Below are positions 11,310 through 20,340 of a stretch of DNA of 64,000 nucleotides, in pieces. The position numbers and the translations under genes are program-made. The DNA is from Ceratothoa steindachneri (taxonomy: Eukaryota > Arthropoda > Malacostraca > Isopoda > Cymothoidae), in assembly GCA_963969495.1 (NCBI GenBank), contig OZ018329.1, positions 68,994,160 through 69,058,159 on the forward strand. Reading direction: 5' to 3'. Each line of letters opens with the position of its first letter. The stretch's first letter is position 1. The notes under the pieces are model-generated. The model was not told where the DNA came from, searched no databases, and saw only the letters and a list, made by a program, of their open reading frames with translations.

Positions 11310-11715
11310 TGCATTGTGCTTCCCAAAGATATAACACTTTCTGGCGAATCATTTGAATTTTCTACCACTCAGTTGCAGAAGTTCTTCCTGATGTTTAACC
11401 TTGGATCTCCTGGGGTACAGATTCTTAGTATAGCCTCTGGTACACCCATCGTCCTGCATCACAAAAATTCCTGTGCATGCCACCTCATCGTAAACCACTT
11501 CCCAGTATTTAATAAGTCTCTATGATCTCACCCCTGGCTCTTCAATAAGCTAATGTTTTAAGTTCAGCTTTCGCAATCTCTCTTCGTATGTCAGCTCCTT
11601 CAGGGATGGTATCAATTTCATTGCTCTTCTTTGTACATTTTCCAGGGCTGTCATGTCTTTAATTTTGTAAGGGTTCCATACCGGACTGCCATACTCCAAA
11701 ACTGGGGGAACCAAA
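11310..11715 (-). pseudogene. CR1-like LINE RT C-terminal fragment
   Basis: Read on the minus strand from about 11715, the sequence encodes the C-terminal RT region of a CR1-like LINE: a stretch equivalent to LEYGSPVWNP, then ALENVQRRAMKLIP, an EERLRKLNLKTLAY-like segment, RRARGEIIETYKIL, and a terminal SGRK-like block, interrupted by several stops and frameshifts. No catalytic motifs remain. It is a third CR1-type family, different from those at 2690 and 6330 judging by the C-terminal residues. It lies against the GC-rich block, whose right edge it may mark. Confidence 0.75.
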
Positions 11716-11786
11716 AGAAACTATTTACATTGGCTAGGGCAAATTTTAGGTGGTGAATGGTGAGGAAGTGGAGCTTTTTATTTTTT

Positions 11787-11820
11787 TGGAGTAGTTGGAG
11801 GTAGGCCTCCAACTACTCCA
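11787..11820. repeat. Perfect 15-bp hairpin
   Basis: TGGAGTAGTTGGAGG (11787-11801) is followed by a 4-base loop and the exact reverse complement (11806-11820). Confidence 0.7.
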
Positions 11821-11904
11821 TATTATAGCGTACTTGGTGGGATAGTAGTCATGGTAATTGGAGGTTTGGTTTCCAGCTGAGACTGCCTAAGTCCCATTCT
11901 TTCC

Positions 11905-12020
11905 TTAACCCTTAACCAGCAAATATCATCAATTGACGTTCTCTTAGAGAATGGCAAGTAACATCAATTGATGATTCAAAGATTTTCCTGCCATACAAGC
12001 ATCGTCAATTGATGTCCCGT
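11905..12020 (+). repeat. Possible piggyBac-like end with subterminal ATCAATTGAT boxes
   Basis: TTAA at 11905-11908 is followed by CCCTTAACCAGC. Three boxes follow: CATCAATTGACG (11928-11939), CATCAATTGATG (11962-11973) and CGTCAATTGATG (12003-12014); the first and third are exact reverse complements. A matching GTTAAGGG-TTAA occurs at 13335-13345. piggyBac elements insert at TTAA and often begin with CCC, but the shared terminus is only eight bases, so the identification is tentative. Confidence 0.3.
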
Positions 12021-12354
12021 TGTTTTATTACTAATTGGCCACTCCTTGAGTGAAAGAGTTGACAGAATAACATTGAGCTTAATTTATGTATCATTTTTCA
12101 GTCCAGTATAAAGATGGAGTTAAAAGCTTCAGCGTCATCAAATTTTCCAAAGCAGAGAAAGTTATCTTCGAAAGAAATAGCTTCTTTTTTTTCATAATCC
12201 TTTTTATAATTTTTTCTAACATTTAGAATAATAAAATAGTTTACATTGCATATTTACTTAAATAAAATAATATTTTAAATGATAAATGACCTTCCGAGAA
12301 AAAATAAAATTACTCGTTTTCCCCGTATGGCACAAGCTCTGACGCAACCCAGGA

Positions 12355-13341
12355 GTAGTAGTAGATAGGTCACTAAAATTTTCAAAGCAGTGTATTGAGG
12401 CAAAAAATAGAGCAAATAGGGTGCTAGGTTACATTAAAAGAAATGTTAGCTACAAGAGTAAGGAGGTCATCCTTAAACTATACAACTCTTATGTCAGGCC
12501 ACATTTAGAGTACTGTATATAGGAATGGTCACCACATTTTAGACATGATATAAACTTATTAGTCAGTACAAAGGAGGGCAACAAAAATAATACCCTTCCT
12601 GAAGTACCTTGAATATGAAGATAGACTGAGGGTATTAAATATGTTTTCATTTGAGTTAGAAGGTAGTAATAGAAGTAGAGGCCACAACTTAAAAATAATA
12701 CCATCCCTGAAGCACCTTGAATATGAAGATAGACTGAGGGTATTAAATATGTTTTCATTTGAAAGAAGGTGTGTGAGGGGAGATATGATTGAGCTTTTTA
12801 AAATCTTTTCTGGGATGGATAAATTGGATTTCAGCAAGTTATTTGAGTTAGAAGGTAGTAATAGAACTAGAGGCCACCACTTAAAGATTAAAAAACAAAG
12901 GTGCAGACTGGATGTTAGAAAATATTTTTTCACTAACAGAATGGTGGATTATTGGAATAGTTTGCCACCTGAGACTGTAGACAGCCCAAACTTGAATGTT
13001 TTCAAGCGCAGATTGGATGATTAAATGGGGATGGAAGGTTAATTTCTTACTTTTTGGTATGTGGATATGTTTCTTGACTCATTCCTGTAGATGCAGTTTC
13101 TTTTTATTATATATTTTGAGGGACTTTGAATTTGTTTTTGACAGACTCCTATGGAGGCTTTAAATTATATATTGTAGATGCATGGTTGGACATTCATATG
13201 GATTGTTAAATTGTATATTGTAGATGCATGATCTGACAAAATCTTATGTATGCATAATGTGGGTGGGATTTGATGGATACGGATGACCTTTGATAGGCCC
13301 TTGTGGCTTTTGTCATCCGTGAAATTATGTTATGTTAAGGG
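12355..13341 (+). pseudogene. CR1-like LINE, RT C-terminus and complete 3' UTR
   Basis: The copy starts within the RT thumb (region with YNSYVRPHLEYC near 12480-12520) and runs through a frame at 12641-13024 with FSFERRCVRGDMIELFKI and the DVRKYFFTNRMVDYWNSLP block. The 3' UTR extends to the terminal GAAATTATGTTATGTTA at 13321-13337, the same end seen at 1-43 and, inverted, at 2624-2686. Within the frame there is a rearranged duplication: the segment ending LEYEDRLRVLNMFSFE occurs twice (12601-12655 and 12712-12762), with a misplaced copy of the downstream LEGSNRSRGHNLK segment between them. No RT active site is present. Confidence 0.85.
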
Positions 13342-13344
13342 TTA

Positions 13345-13870
13345 ATGGCTTGTCTTTGTTTATAGGCAAGGTCCTTTTTAATGTATACAGTGCTGTAAGA
13401 TGTTGATTCCCTCAGGGTCTTAGTAGTATATAGTAGTTTCCTTCTTGACCAGTCATTAGTAATGTTCCACCATACTAGTTTGTCATTAATTGGAACAATG
13501 CTAATCAGATCAATCATTTTTTATGGGCCTAAAATGTTCCCCAATTTCTTTAAGTTTCATTTTAACTGTTTGTTTTTCCATTTCTCTTATTTCTATGGCT
13601 TCCTCATAAATATGTTTGATCTCTGTGGGACTGGGGTTTAGTGTGTTAGTTGGTGAGGGGTTTGTTGAATGGTTATTTAGGATTGAGTCAACCTTAGCGG
13701 CTAGTTTGATAACAGTTTTGGTCAATGCTTTTACAGTTTCAAAGAGCTGAGACTGACCAACCTTTTGTTTGCCTGTGGTGTTGGGGTTGTGTCTAGGATT
13801 TTCGCAAAGTCTACATGCCAAGTGTAGGCCATGAATGGTCTTTTGCAGTCTCCTTCTTTTCTTATGTTCT
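13345..13870 (-). pseudogene. LINE ORF1-like fragment
   Basis: Two overlapping minus-strand frames, 13510-13821 and 13335-13517, appear to be one protein split by a frameshift. The first begins with a Cys-x2-Cys pair (CRLCENP) and continues as a charged, helix-prone segment (EAIEIREMEKQTVKMKL), which could form a coiled coil. The second has NDWSRRKLLYTTKTLRES and VYIKKDL, resembling the RNA-binding region of L1/CR1-type ORF1 proteins, which coat element RNA. The fragment ends abruptly beside the TTAAGGGTTAA junction with the plus-strand LINE. No RT portion of this element is present. Identification is by motif resemblance only. Confidence 0.5.
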
Positions 13871-14016
13871 TAAATGTAAGTTATGCCTGCATCGGAAAAT
13901 TTGGTAAACATTTAGATTGGTGGCAGCGCACCCGAAAAAGTGGATTTTTGTGTGTTTATATTTTGTTCACCCATGCCTGAATATTGATGCATATTTGAGT
14001 CAAGTTCTGTAATCTT

Positions 14017-14145
14017 AGAACATTATTCTATAAACAATTATGGGAAAATATGTAGACGAGCATCCCGGCCGATAAGACGTACTATTTTTGTCTGGGGGAA
14101 ACAGCCCCGAGTATATAATTCAAATTGTTTATAGAATAATGTTCT
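14017..14145. repeat. Inverted repeat pair enclosing an element end
   Basis: A perfect 23-bp inverted repeat (arms 14017-14039 and 14123-14145, core ATTCTATAAACAATT) encloses 83 bases that carry the terminal sequence ATATGTAGACGAGC and a GC-rich core ending CAGCCCCGAGTATATA. Confidence 0.7.
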
Positions 14146-14903
14146 GACTTTTACAGAGGTGAATGCTTTAACTACATCATGTCAGCGCCTTTAATCATTT
14201 TGTGAATTATAAAAGGGGGTGGGGGTGGGGTATGACATCAGAAATGCTTGATTTCAATTTTTTTTCCACTTAATAGCTTTTTATTATCCTCATTCAGAGT
14301 CGTTTTTATTTGTCAATATATTTTTCCCTATTTTACTATTTTTATTATCTTCTTTTATAAATTTAAATCTAATTAGCTAGCTCATTTTAAGGAACTACTT
14401 TTTTTTTAGCCATTTGAGTATCATAGAGACGTTTTATACATAGTTTCAAAATCATATCAGGTGGCGAAGTGTGTCTGTCGTCTATTTCCGAATTATTAAC
14501 TCTAGTTTCTGATAGAGAAAAATTTGTAACCTTTTGGACGTTCATAATTTAGTTAAAGTGATTGCGAGATTTGTGGCCGGGCATTAGATGTGGTAAATAT
14601 GTAGATTAGTGACTCGAACAGCGGGACGTACCATTTCGTCCATAGTTCAATCCCTACTTTATTTTTTTTTAATTAGAGCTCATCTGGCAACTGCCTACAT
14701 GGGCATTAGTGGCTGTATTAAAACTTACCTAGTTCTAGACTACTTTAAAATAAAATTAAACGAAGAAAAAAAACACCCTAAATGGGGGAAAGGAAAAAAA
14801 AAAATGCAAAAAAACAAAACAAAACAAACCCTGCTTAAATAATAGGGAGAAAGCCGGCCTCCCCCCCAAAAGTCAATAAGTCCACCAGTCGATGTGCACG
14901 CAC

Positions 14904-15254
14904 TCATCCCGAGTACAAGGGACAGGCGGTAGCAGCCCCCCCATCCCGGTACCGGGACAGGTGTCGCGCGCGAAGATCACCCAGACTGGGACATTCGACA
15001 AGAATGTGCCGAACAGTCTGGGGGACGACGCAGTCATTGCAATAGGGCGCAGGCAAGCGCTCCATCAAATAGCGATGCGTCACACAAGTGTGCCCGATTC
15101 GGAGACGACAGAAAGCGACCTGAAGCCGCCGCAGCATTGGGGGATAGGTCCATGGGAACAGTCGCGGCGCAATGGCACGCAACTTTAAGTTCCCTTCGAC
15201 CGTCTCCCATCTTCTTTGCCAAGCAGTCTGAAGAGCTGCCCGTATTCCTGCCAT
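14904..15254 (-). pseudogene. LINE C-terminal cysteine-rich domain
   Basis: The frame of about 116 codons has FCRLRIGHTCVTHRYLM, then CNDCVVPQTVRHILVECPSL, i.e. Cys-x2-Cys with a later His and Cys, matching the zinc-binding tail of I-clade LINE proteins. It ends 232 bases before the A-rich tail. The upstream join to the RNase H is out of frame. Confidence 0.75.
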
Positions 15255-15409
15255 GTAGTCAGTGTGAGGAGGAGCGAAACGCTGGTCCGGTCACAGAATC
15301 CTCGCAGAATCTAGGGCGCCCTCATTCCCCGCAATTCCTACATGTCCAGGAACCCAGCAGAAGATAATCTCGACATCTGACGGCTCGCCAAAACCGTGGC
15401 GTCACGGAT

Positions 15410-15766
15410 TTAGTGAACCAGGGGATGCGCAGATTCCAATGCCCCGAGAGCACTCAGGGCGCTTTGTGAGTCGCTATAGATCACAATCCGGTCTCCGAAC
15501 CGGGCACGTCGCGTAATCTCCTGTACCGAGTGGTGTATTGCCACCAGCTCGGCCGTGAAGACAGACGCAGCGCCTGGTAGAGCCCCGCTGACTTCAAACA
15601 GAGGGGATACGGCGTGGAAGCCGACCCCCTCTTGGGACTTGGAGCTATCCGTATACACTGGCACGGTACCAGCGTGACACGATGTGTGCTCCAAAAAGGT
15701 CGAACGCAATACTCCCAAATGTGGTACCCTCCAGGGTGGCATCCTCGGCAGAACCAGGGGCACCAC
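15410..15766 (-). pseudogene. LINE RNase H domain
   Basis: The frame has YTDSSKSQEGVGF (first catalytic Asp), VFTAELVAIHHSV (catalytic Glu) and IVIYSDSQSALSAL (second Asp), the order expected of RNase H, which removes RNA from the RNA/DNA hybrid. It lies 3' of the RT in element order and is separated from the RT frame (15791) by a short frame change. A stop ends the frame after SAHPLVH, before the C-terminal domain at 15254. The three acidic residues are intact. Confidence 0.8.
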
Positions 15767-15790
15767 CAGCCCGAGAACTATATCTACCTC

Positions 15791-16846
15791 TCAAAGGAGT
15801 TTCCTGGCCCTAAACCCAAAGGGCTTAGGGTATGACTGGCGTCTCTCAGCGGCATAGGCACCATCGAGATCAGCTGCGGATGCAGTGAGAGCTGTTGCCG
15901 ACTGAGGGAGGCGCCGGACTCGCATGTACAGGCGAGTGATGCACTGCAAGCGGCGCAGAGCAAGTGGCATCTCCCCAGCATCGACCAACAGGCTCTCAAT
16001 GGGGGAAGTGCGGAAGGCACCGGTTGCAAGGCGAAGGCTGGTGTGGTGGATCGAATCCACCTTCCGCAATAAACGCTCGGCTGCGGATGCATAAGACTCG
16101 CATCCGTAGTCGAGCTTCGAGCGAACAAAGGATCGATAAAAAAGTAAGGCGGTAGCCCTATCAGCGCCCCAAGCGCTGAACGTCACGGAACGGAGAATGT
16201 CCATGACACAGGTACAAGAGACCCTAAGGCTGCGAATATGAGCCTCCCAGGTGAGGCGTCGGTCGAATACAAGACCAATGAAACGGTGCGACTCAACCAC
16301 ATCCAGGCGCACCCCATTAAGAAACAAATCTGGGTCGGGGTGAAGCCGTGGATGGCGGCAGAAGTGCACCACCTTAGTCTTGGCCAAAGAAAACCGAAAC
16401 CTGTGCGCTTCGGCATAGCGAGAGACGTGGTTCAATGCCTGTTGGAGACGACGCTCCAGAGTTGGCATCTGGGCCGCACCAAAAGAGATCGAAAGGTCGT
16501 CCATGTAGAGCGTAGCGAGAACATCTTCCGGCAGGACCGAGGTGATGCCGTTGATGCTCAGGGTAAAGAGTGTGACACTGAGGACACTTCCCTGCGGGAC
16601 ACCGTCTTCCTGCTCCTTTGGGCCGGAGAGGGCTCCCCCCCACCCGTACATGGAATCGATGATCTCGCAAAAATTCAGATATAAACATTGGGAGGCGTCC
16701 CCTCGGCCCCATCGTGTGGAAAGTCTCCATGATACCGTATCGCCATGCGGTATCATAGGCCTTCTCCAGATCAAAAAACACTGTGGCGTAGTGCTGTCTA
16801 CGAAGGAAAGCCTCGCAGACGGCATTTTCCAGTTGGAGCAGAGCAT
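15791..16846 (-). pseudogene. LINE reverse transcriptase core (I clade)
   Basis: Two overlapping minus-strand frames contain the RT. Frame 16374-16781 carries MFFDLEKAYDTAWRYGI, the A motif with its catalytic aspartate. Frame 15791-16846 carries DGVPQGSVLSVTLF, then LYMDDLSISF with an intact YMDD box, and the thumb RFIGLVFDRRLTWEAHI with the downstream LDYGCESYASA and LRLATGAFRTSPIESLL. A frameshift between the A motif and the GVPQG block breaks the protein. The 351-codon frame is the longest in the element and keeps most conserved residues, so this is a fairly young copy. RT copies element RNA at the nicked target; this one could not be made as a single chain. Confidence 0.85.
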
Positions 16847-17064
16847 CCGATGTGGAGTGGAACTTACGGAAGCCGCACTGTGCTAATAGGCTAATCTAAC
16901 ATTTACCAATTTCTCCATCAACTTGCACACTCAAGAGGTTAGAGAGATTGGTCGGAAACCGGTCGGAGTAGAGTGATCTCTTCCCTGTTTGCAAAGGGCG
17001 AGCACAGTAGCGATTCGCCAGGAGTCTGGGAAAAGACCTTCCACCCAGATCCTGTTGAACAAAT

Positions 17065-17519
17065 CTAACAGAAAGGCCATGCCTCGCTCACCCAGGTGTC
17101 GAAGCATGGCGTACGGGACATCGTCCGGACCATGGGCGGTGTCCGCAACTCACTCACAGTAAACTTGTCGTTGAAGGGTTCTCCGCCTCTCGAGGTAAAG
17201 TCCAGCCAGCAGCCTTCTGCAACATGACTACGTGCAGTGAATGCTGGCGGAGCAACATCACGGCTAGAGAATGCGGAAAAAGTGGTCGCTAAGGATTCCG
17301 CCACGGACGCAGGGTCCGAGATTGCGGTCCCATTCTCCTGGAGAACGGGAGGGGGTTCCTGCGAGAACTTGCCTTGAATCCTTTTGACTCGCTTCCACAC
17401 CTCAGCTAAAGGGGTCTTCCCGTTAAGTGAAGACACGTATGCCCGCCAAGAAGAGCGGCGGGCGTGCTTCGAAATATACCGGAACCTAGCCCTAGCCCGA
17501 TGAAATTCAGCGACAGTGA
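17065..17519 (-). pseudogene. LINE linker region upstream of RT
   Basis: The minus-strand frame covers the segment between endonuclease and RT: ARRSSWRAYVSSLNGKTPL, VWKRVKRIQGKF and ENGTAISDPASVAESLATTF are characteristic of I-clade elements. The frame then shifts: the RT start, with a PYAMLRHLGERGMAFLLDLF-like stretch and then RPISLTSC, is readable in other frames down to about 16900. The element begins here, so the endonuclease and any ORF1 were lost at insertion. No independent function remains. Confidence 0.75.
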
Positions 17520-17846
17520 TCAATCCCTACATATGGAAGAAAAAACAAGCAGTTCAACGCGTATCTTGCAAGCTATATTTCGAATAGGACTAAAACAGCG
17601 TGTTTCGTTTGTTTTTTCCGGGCAATTTTGTTTAAAAAAATGGCCAGCGTAAACAGGATTTTCCGTTTGTTTACTTTGGGGCATTTTTTTTATTAAAAAA
17701 ATTGCGCCAGCTATAATTCGAAAAGGACTCAAACCCGCATGAATTTTCCAACACGGGTGAACGATAATATTTACACAAAATAATTTTTTCCAGCCGGGCC
17801 GCTCGTCTACATGTTTACCCAATTATGATTATATACTAGGGGACTA

Positions 17847-19885
17847 GGTAAATATGTAGACGAGCGGCCGGGCCAATAAGATGTACTATTTGTCTGTGTT
17901 CCAAAATGTTTCACGTTTTTGGAGTACATTTATAGGGGACGGCTCGTGGGGGGTTAAACACGATGCGTGGACCGCACTACGATGATCCTGAGTTTCATTA
18001 AATTGGGGCAGTCTAGGGGGCACAGCCCCCTAGACCCCCCTACTACATCATATCTACATCATATCAGCGCCTTTAATCATTTTTGCAAATTATAATAGGG
18101 GTTGGGGGTGGGGTCTGAGGTCAGAAATGACACAGGTGAACGATAATATTTACACAAAATATTTTCCGGTCGGCCCGCTCATCTACATGTTTACTGGGAG
18201 CTATGCCCCCCAGACCCCCAGGTAATACTTCAGATTCAAGGCGCACGGTAGATGGCGCTGTTAGTCGGCTACAATTTTGGGCTACAGCATATCTCTTATG
18301 ACATCAGACGATAGCATCAGATGTGACAATCACTGCGTTATATTTTTTTGTTGTTTTGGGGATTTGTAACTTCGTCTATTATTGGTAACACTTCAGATTC
18401 GGGGCGCAAGGCAGATGGCGCTGTTAGTCGACTACAATATATCTCTTATGACGTCAGACGGTAGCGTCAGATGTGAACAATCACGGCGCAATATTTTTTT
18501 TGTATATGGGTATATAATGGGGGGCTGCTCCCCCTGCAGTGATATTTCCCCCACGAGCAGTCCCCTTGAATTTACTGTGGTTTTTTTTCTCCCCAACAGC
18601 TTTTTACTGGCAGAAAAATCTAACCTAATAACAAACAATATTTACTTTTATAGGTTTCTTGATTAGTTTATGTGCCTCTAAATAATCTAAAAGTTTTTCA
18701 CCAAATTTGAACAACAAAGAAGCACATGGAGAGCACGAAAACACAATAACGAAAGAAAAACATTTGCAAAACGGGTCCTATTTATAAGCTACGATGTTGC
18801 CAGTAGGAAGCTGTTATCGTTCGCAGCAAACAAAAATTATGAAAACAAAACAAAAAACAATAAAACACAATAAGAAACATTACCTAACTTAGAAAAAACT
18901 ATAAACGAGCACAGCGCAGATATTTAGTAAATAATAGACTAAAAGTTACAAATCTCCGAAACAACAAAAAAATATAACGCAATGATTGGTCACATCTGAC
19001 GCTATCGTCTAACGTCATAAGAGATATGCTGTAGCCCAAAATTGTAGCCGACTAACAGCGCCATCTACCGTGTGCCCCGAATCTGAAGTATTACCCTATT
19101 ATTTACTAAATATCATCGCTCTGCTTGTTTATAGTTTTTTTCTAAGTTAGGTAAGGTTTCTTGATGTCTTTTATTGTTTTCATATTTTTTGTTTACTGTG
19201 AACGATAACAGCTTCTTACTGGCAACATCGTAGCTTATAAATAGGTTCCGTTTTGCAAATATTTTTCTCTCGTTATTGTGTTTTTGTGCTCTCCATGTGC
19301 TTCTTTGTTATTCGAATTCGGCTTAACTTTGTATGATCGCGAAAAACTTTTACATTATCTAGAGGCGCATAAACTAATCAAGAAACCTATAAAAGTAAGA
19401 ATTGTTTGTTATTAGGTTAGGTTTTTCTACCAGTAAAAAGCTGTTGGGAAGAAAAAAAAACCCAGTAAATTCAAGGGGACTGCTCTAGGGGAGATATCAC
19501 TGCAGGGGGACCACCCTGCGATGATCCTGAATTTCAATCAATTGGGAGGGGTCTGGGGGGCGCAGCCCCCCAGTATATACTCATATACAAAAAAAAATTA
19601 TGCTGATATTGTTCACAGCTGACGCTACCCTCTGACGTCATAAGAGATATGCTGTAGCCCAAAATTGTAGCCGACTAACAGCACCATCTACCGTGTGCCC
19701 CGAATCTGAAGTGTTACCGACCCCCAATTGATTGAAACTCAGGATCATAGTAGGGGGGTCCCCCTGCAGTGTTTACCCCCACATGTGCAGTCCTCTTAAA
19801 TTTACTCCAAAAATGTGAAACATATTGGAACACGGACAAAATAGTTTACGTCCTATCCTTCGCACTACCAACCTATATATTTACC
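17847..19885. mobile_element. Two-kilobase foldback element
   Basis: The left arm starts GGTAAATATGTAGACGAGCG (17847) and the right arm ends in the inverted counterpart TATATATTTACC (19885). Matching blocks in opposite order include TTTCACGTTTTTGGAGTAC (near 17910) against its inverted form near 19802-19820, the GC-rich hairpin cores, and a long pair around 18600-18950 and 19125-19445 with shared GCTGTTATCGTT, CTCCATGTGC and CTAACTTAGAAAAAACTATA. The centre (about 18951-19090) is a spacer flanked by AAATAATAG and CTATTATTT. No open frame is supported. Transcription would give a very long hairpin RNA. Confidence 0.7.
18225..19722. repeat. Four copies of a GGTAAYACTTCAGATTC module
   Basis: Copies begin GGTAATACTTCAGATTC (18220s, plus), GGTAACACTTCAGATTCGGG (18386, plus), and in reverse orientation end at about 19095 and 19722. 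Each continues with GATGGCGCTGTTAGTCG and ATATCTCTTATGACRTCAGA. Two lie in plus and two in minus orientation inside the foldback element. Confidence 0.75.
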
Positions 19886-20340
19886 AAAAATTCTACGATA
19901 ATTTGGAAGGCTACAGCACATGGTTTTGCTATATGTCCAAACATGGCACCTATCACATTCAAGTGAATTCTCCTCTCCAATATTGGGTAATTGTGTAGAC
20001 GATGGGTGGATGCGATTATTTTGAGCGTCGGCTCATTGTTGGGTATGGCTCGCCGCGGGGATAACACTGCGATGACCCTGAGTTTCAATCCTTTGGGGGG
20101 GAGGCCGGGGGGACACAGCCCCCCTCATTCCTAAATTTGGCGTTTGTGTTTATGTAAAGAATAACATTAAGGTTTGTGTGGATGTCAACTCTGGGAGTTT
20201 TCCAAATACTTTGGTACTCTATCTTCCTACTTTCAACCTCTATGTTCTAACAGTTTATCGTCCTCCCTCCTATACATGAGGAGAATGTTGCTCTTATTGA
20301 CTTCATCTGTGAATTTAGCACTGGCAAGGAATTCGTACTT

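Larger units (their letters stand above)
14658..17519 (-). mobile_element. 5'-truncated I-clade LINE with 11-bp target-site duplication
   Basis: The insertion is bordered by the exact direct repeat TCAATCCCTAC at 14647-14657 and 17520-17530. The plus-strand T-rich stretch from 14658 corresponds to a short A-rich 3' tail, consistent with target-primed reverse transcription of a minus-strand element. Content in element order: linker, RT, RNase H, cysteine-rich C-terminus. RNase H after RT is the hallmark of the I superfamily (I, Nimb, Loa and relatives). The endonuclease is missing (5' truncation). Confidence 0.85.
14042..17820. mobile_element. Terminal-repeat DNA element split by an I-clade LINE
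   Basis: The left end GGGAAAATATGTAGACGAGC (14042) and the right end, read inward from 17820, GGGTAAACATGTAGACGAGC are inverted copies. Both are bordered by AATTAT (14036-14041 and 17821-17826), a candidate 6-bp target-site duplication. A second degenerate left end lies at 14592 (GGTAAATATGTAGATTAG). No transposase is visible. The bulk of the span is a LINE inserted at 14658-17519. The family recurs at 17847-19885 and 19985-23121. Confidence 0.5.

Noticed and set aside
16183..16684. Plus-strand 148-codon and minus-strand 77-codon frames
   Set aside because: They are shadows of the I-clade LINE RT in other frames; motifs lie in the minus frames at 15791-16846 and 16374-16781.
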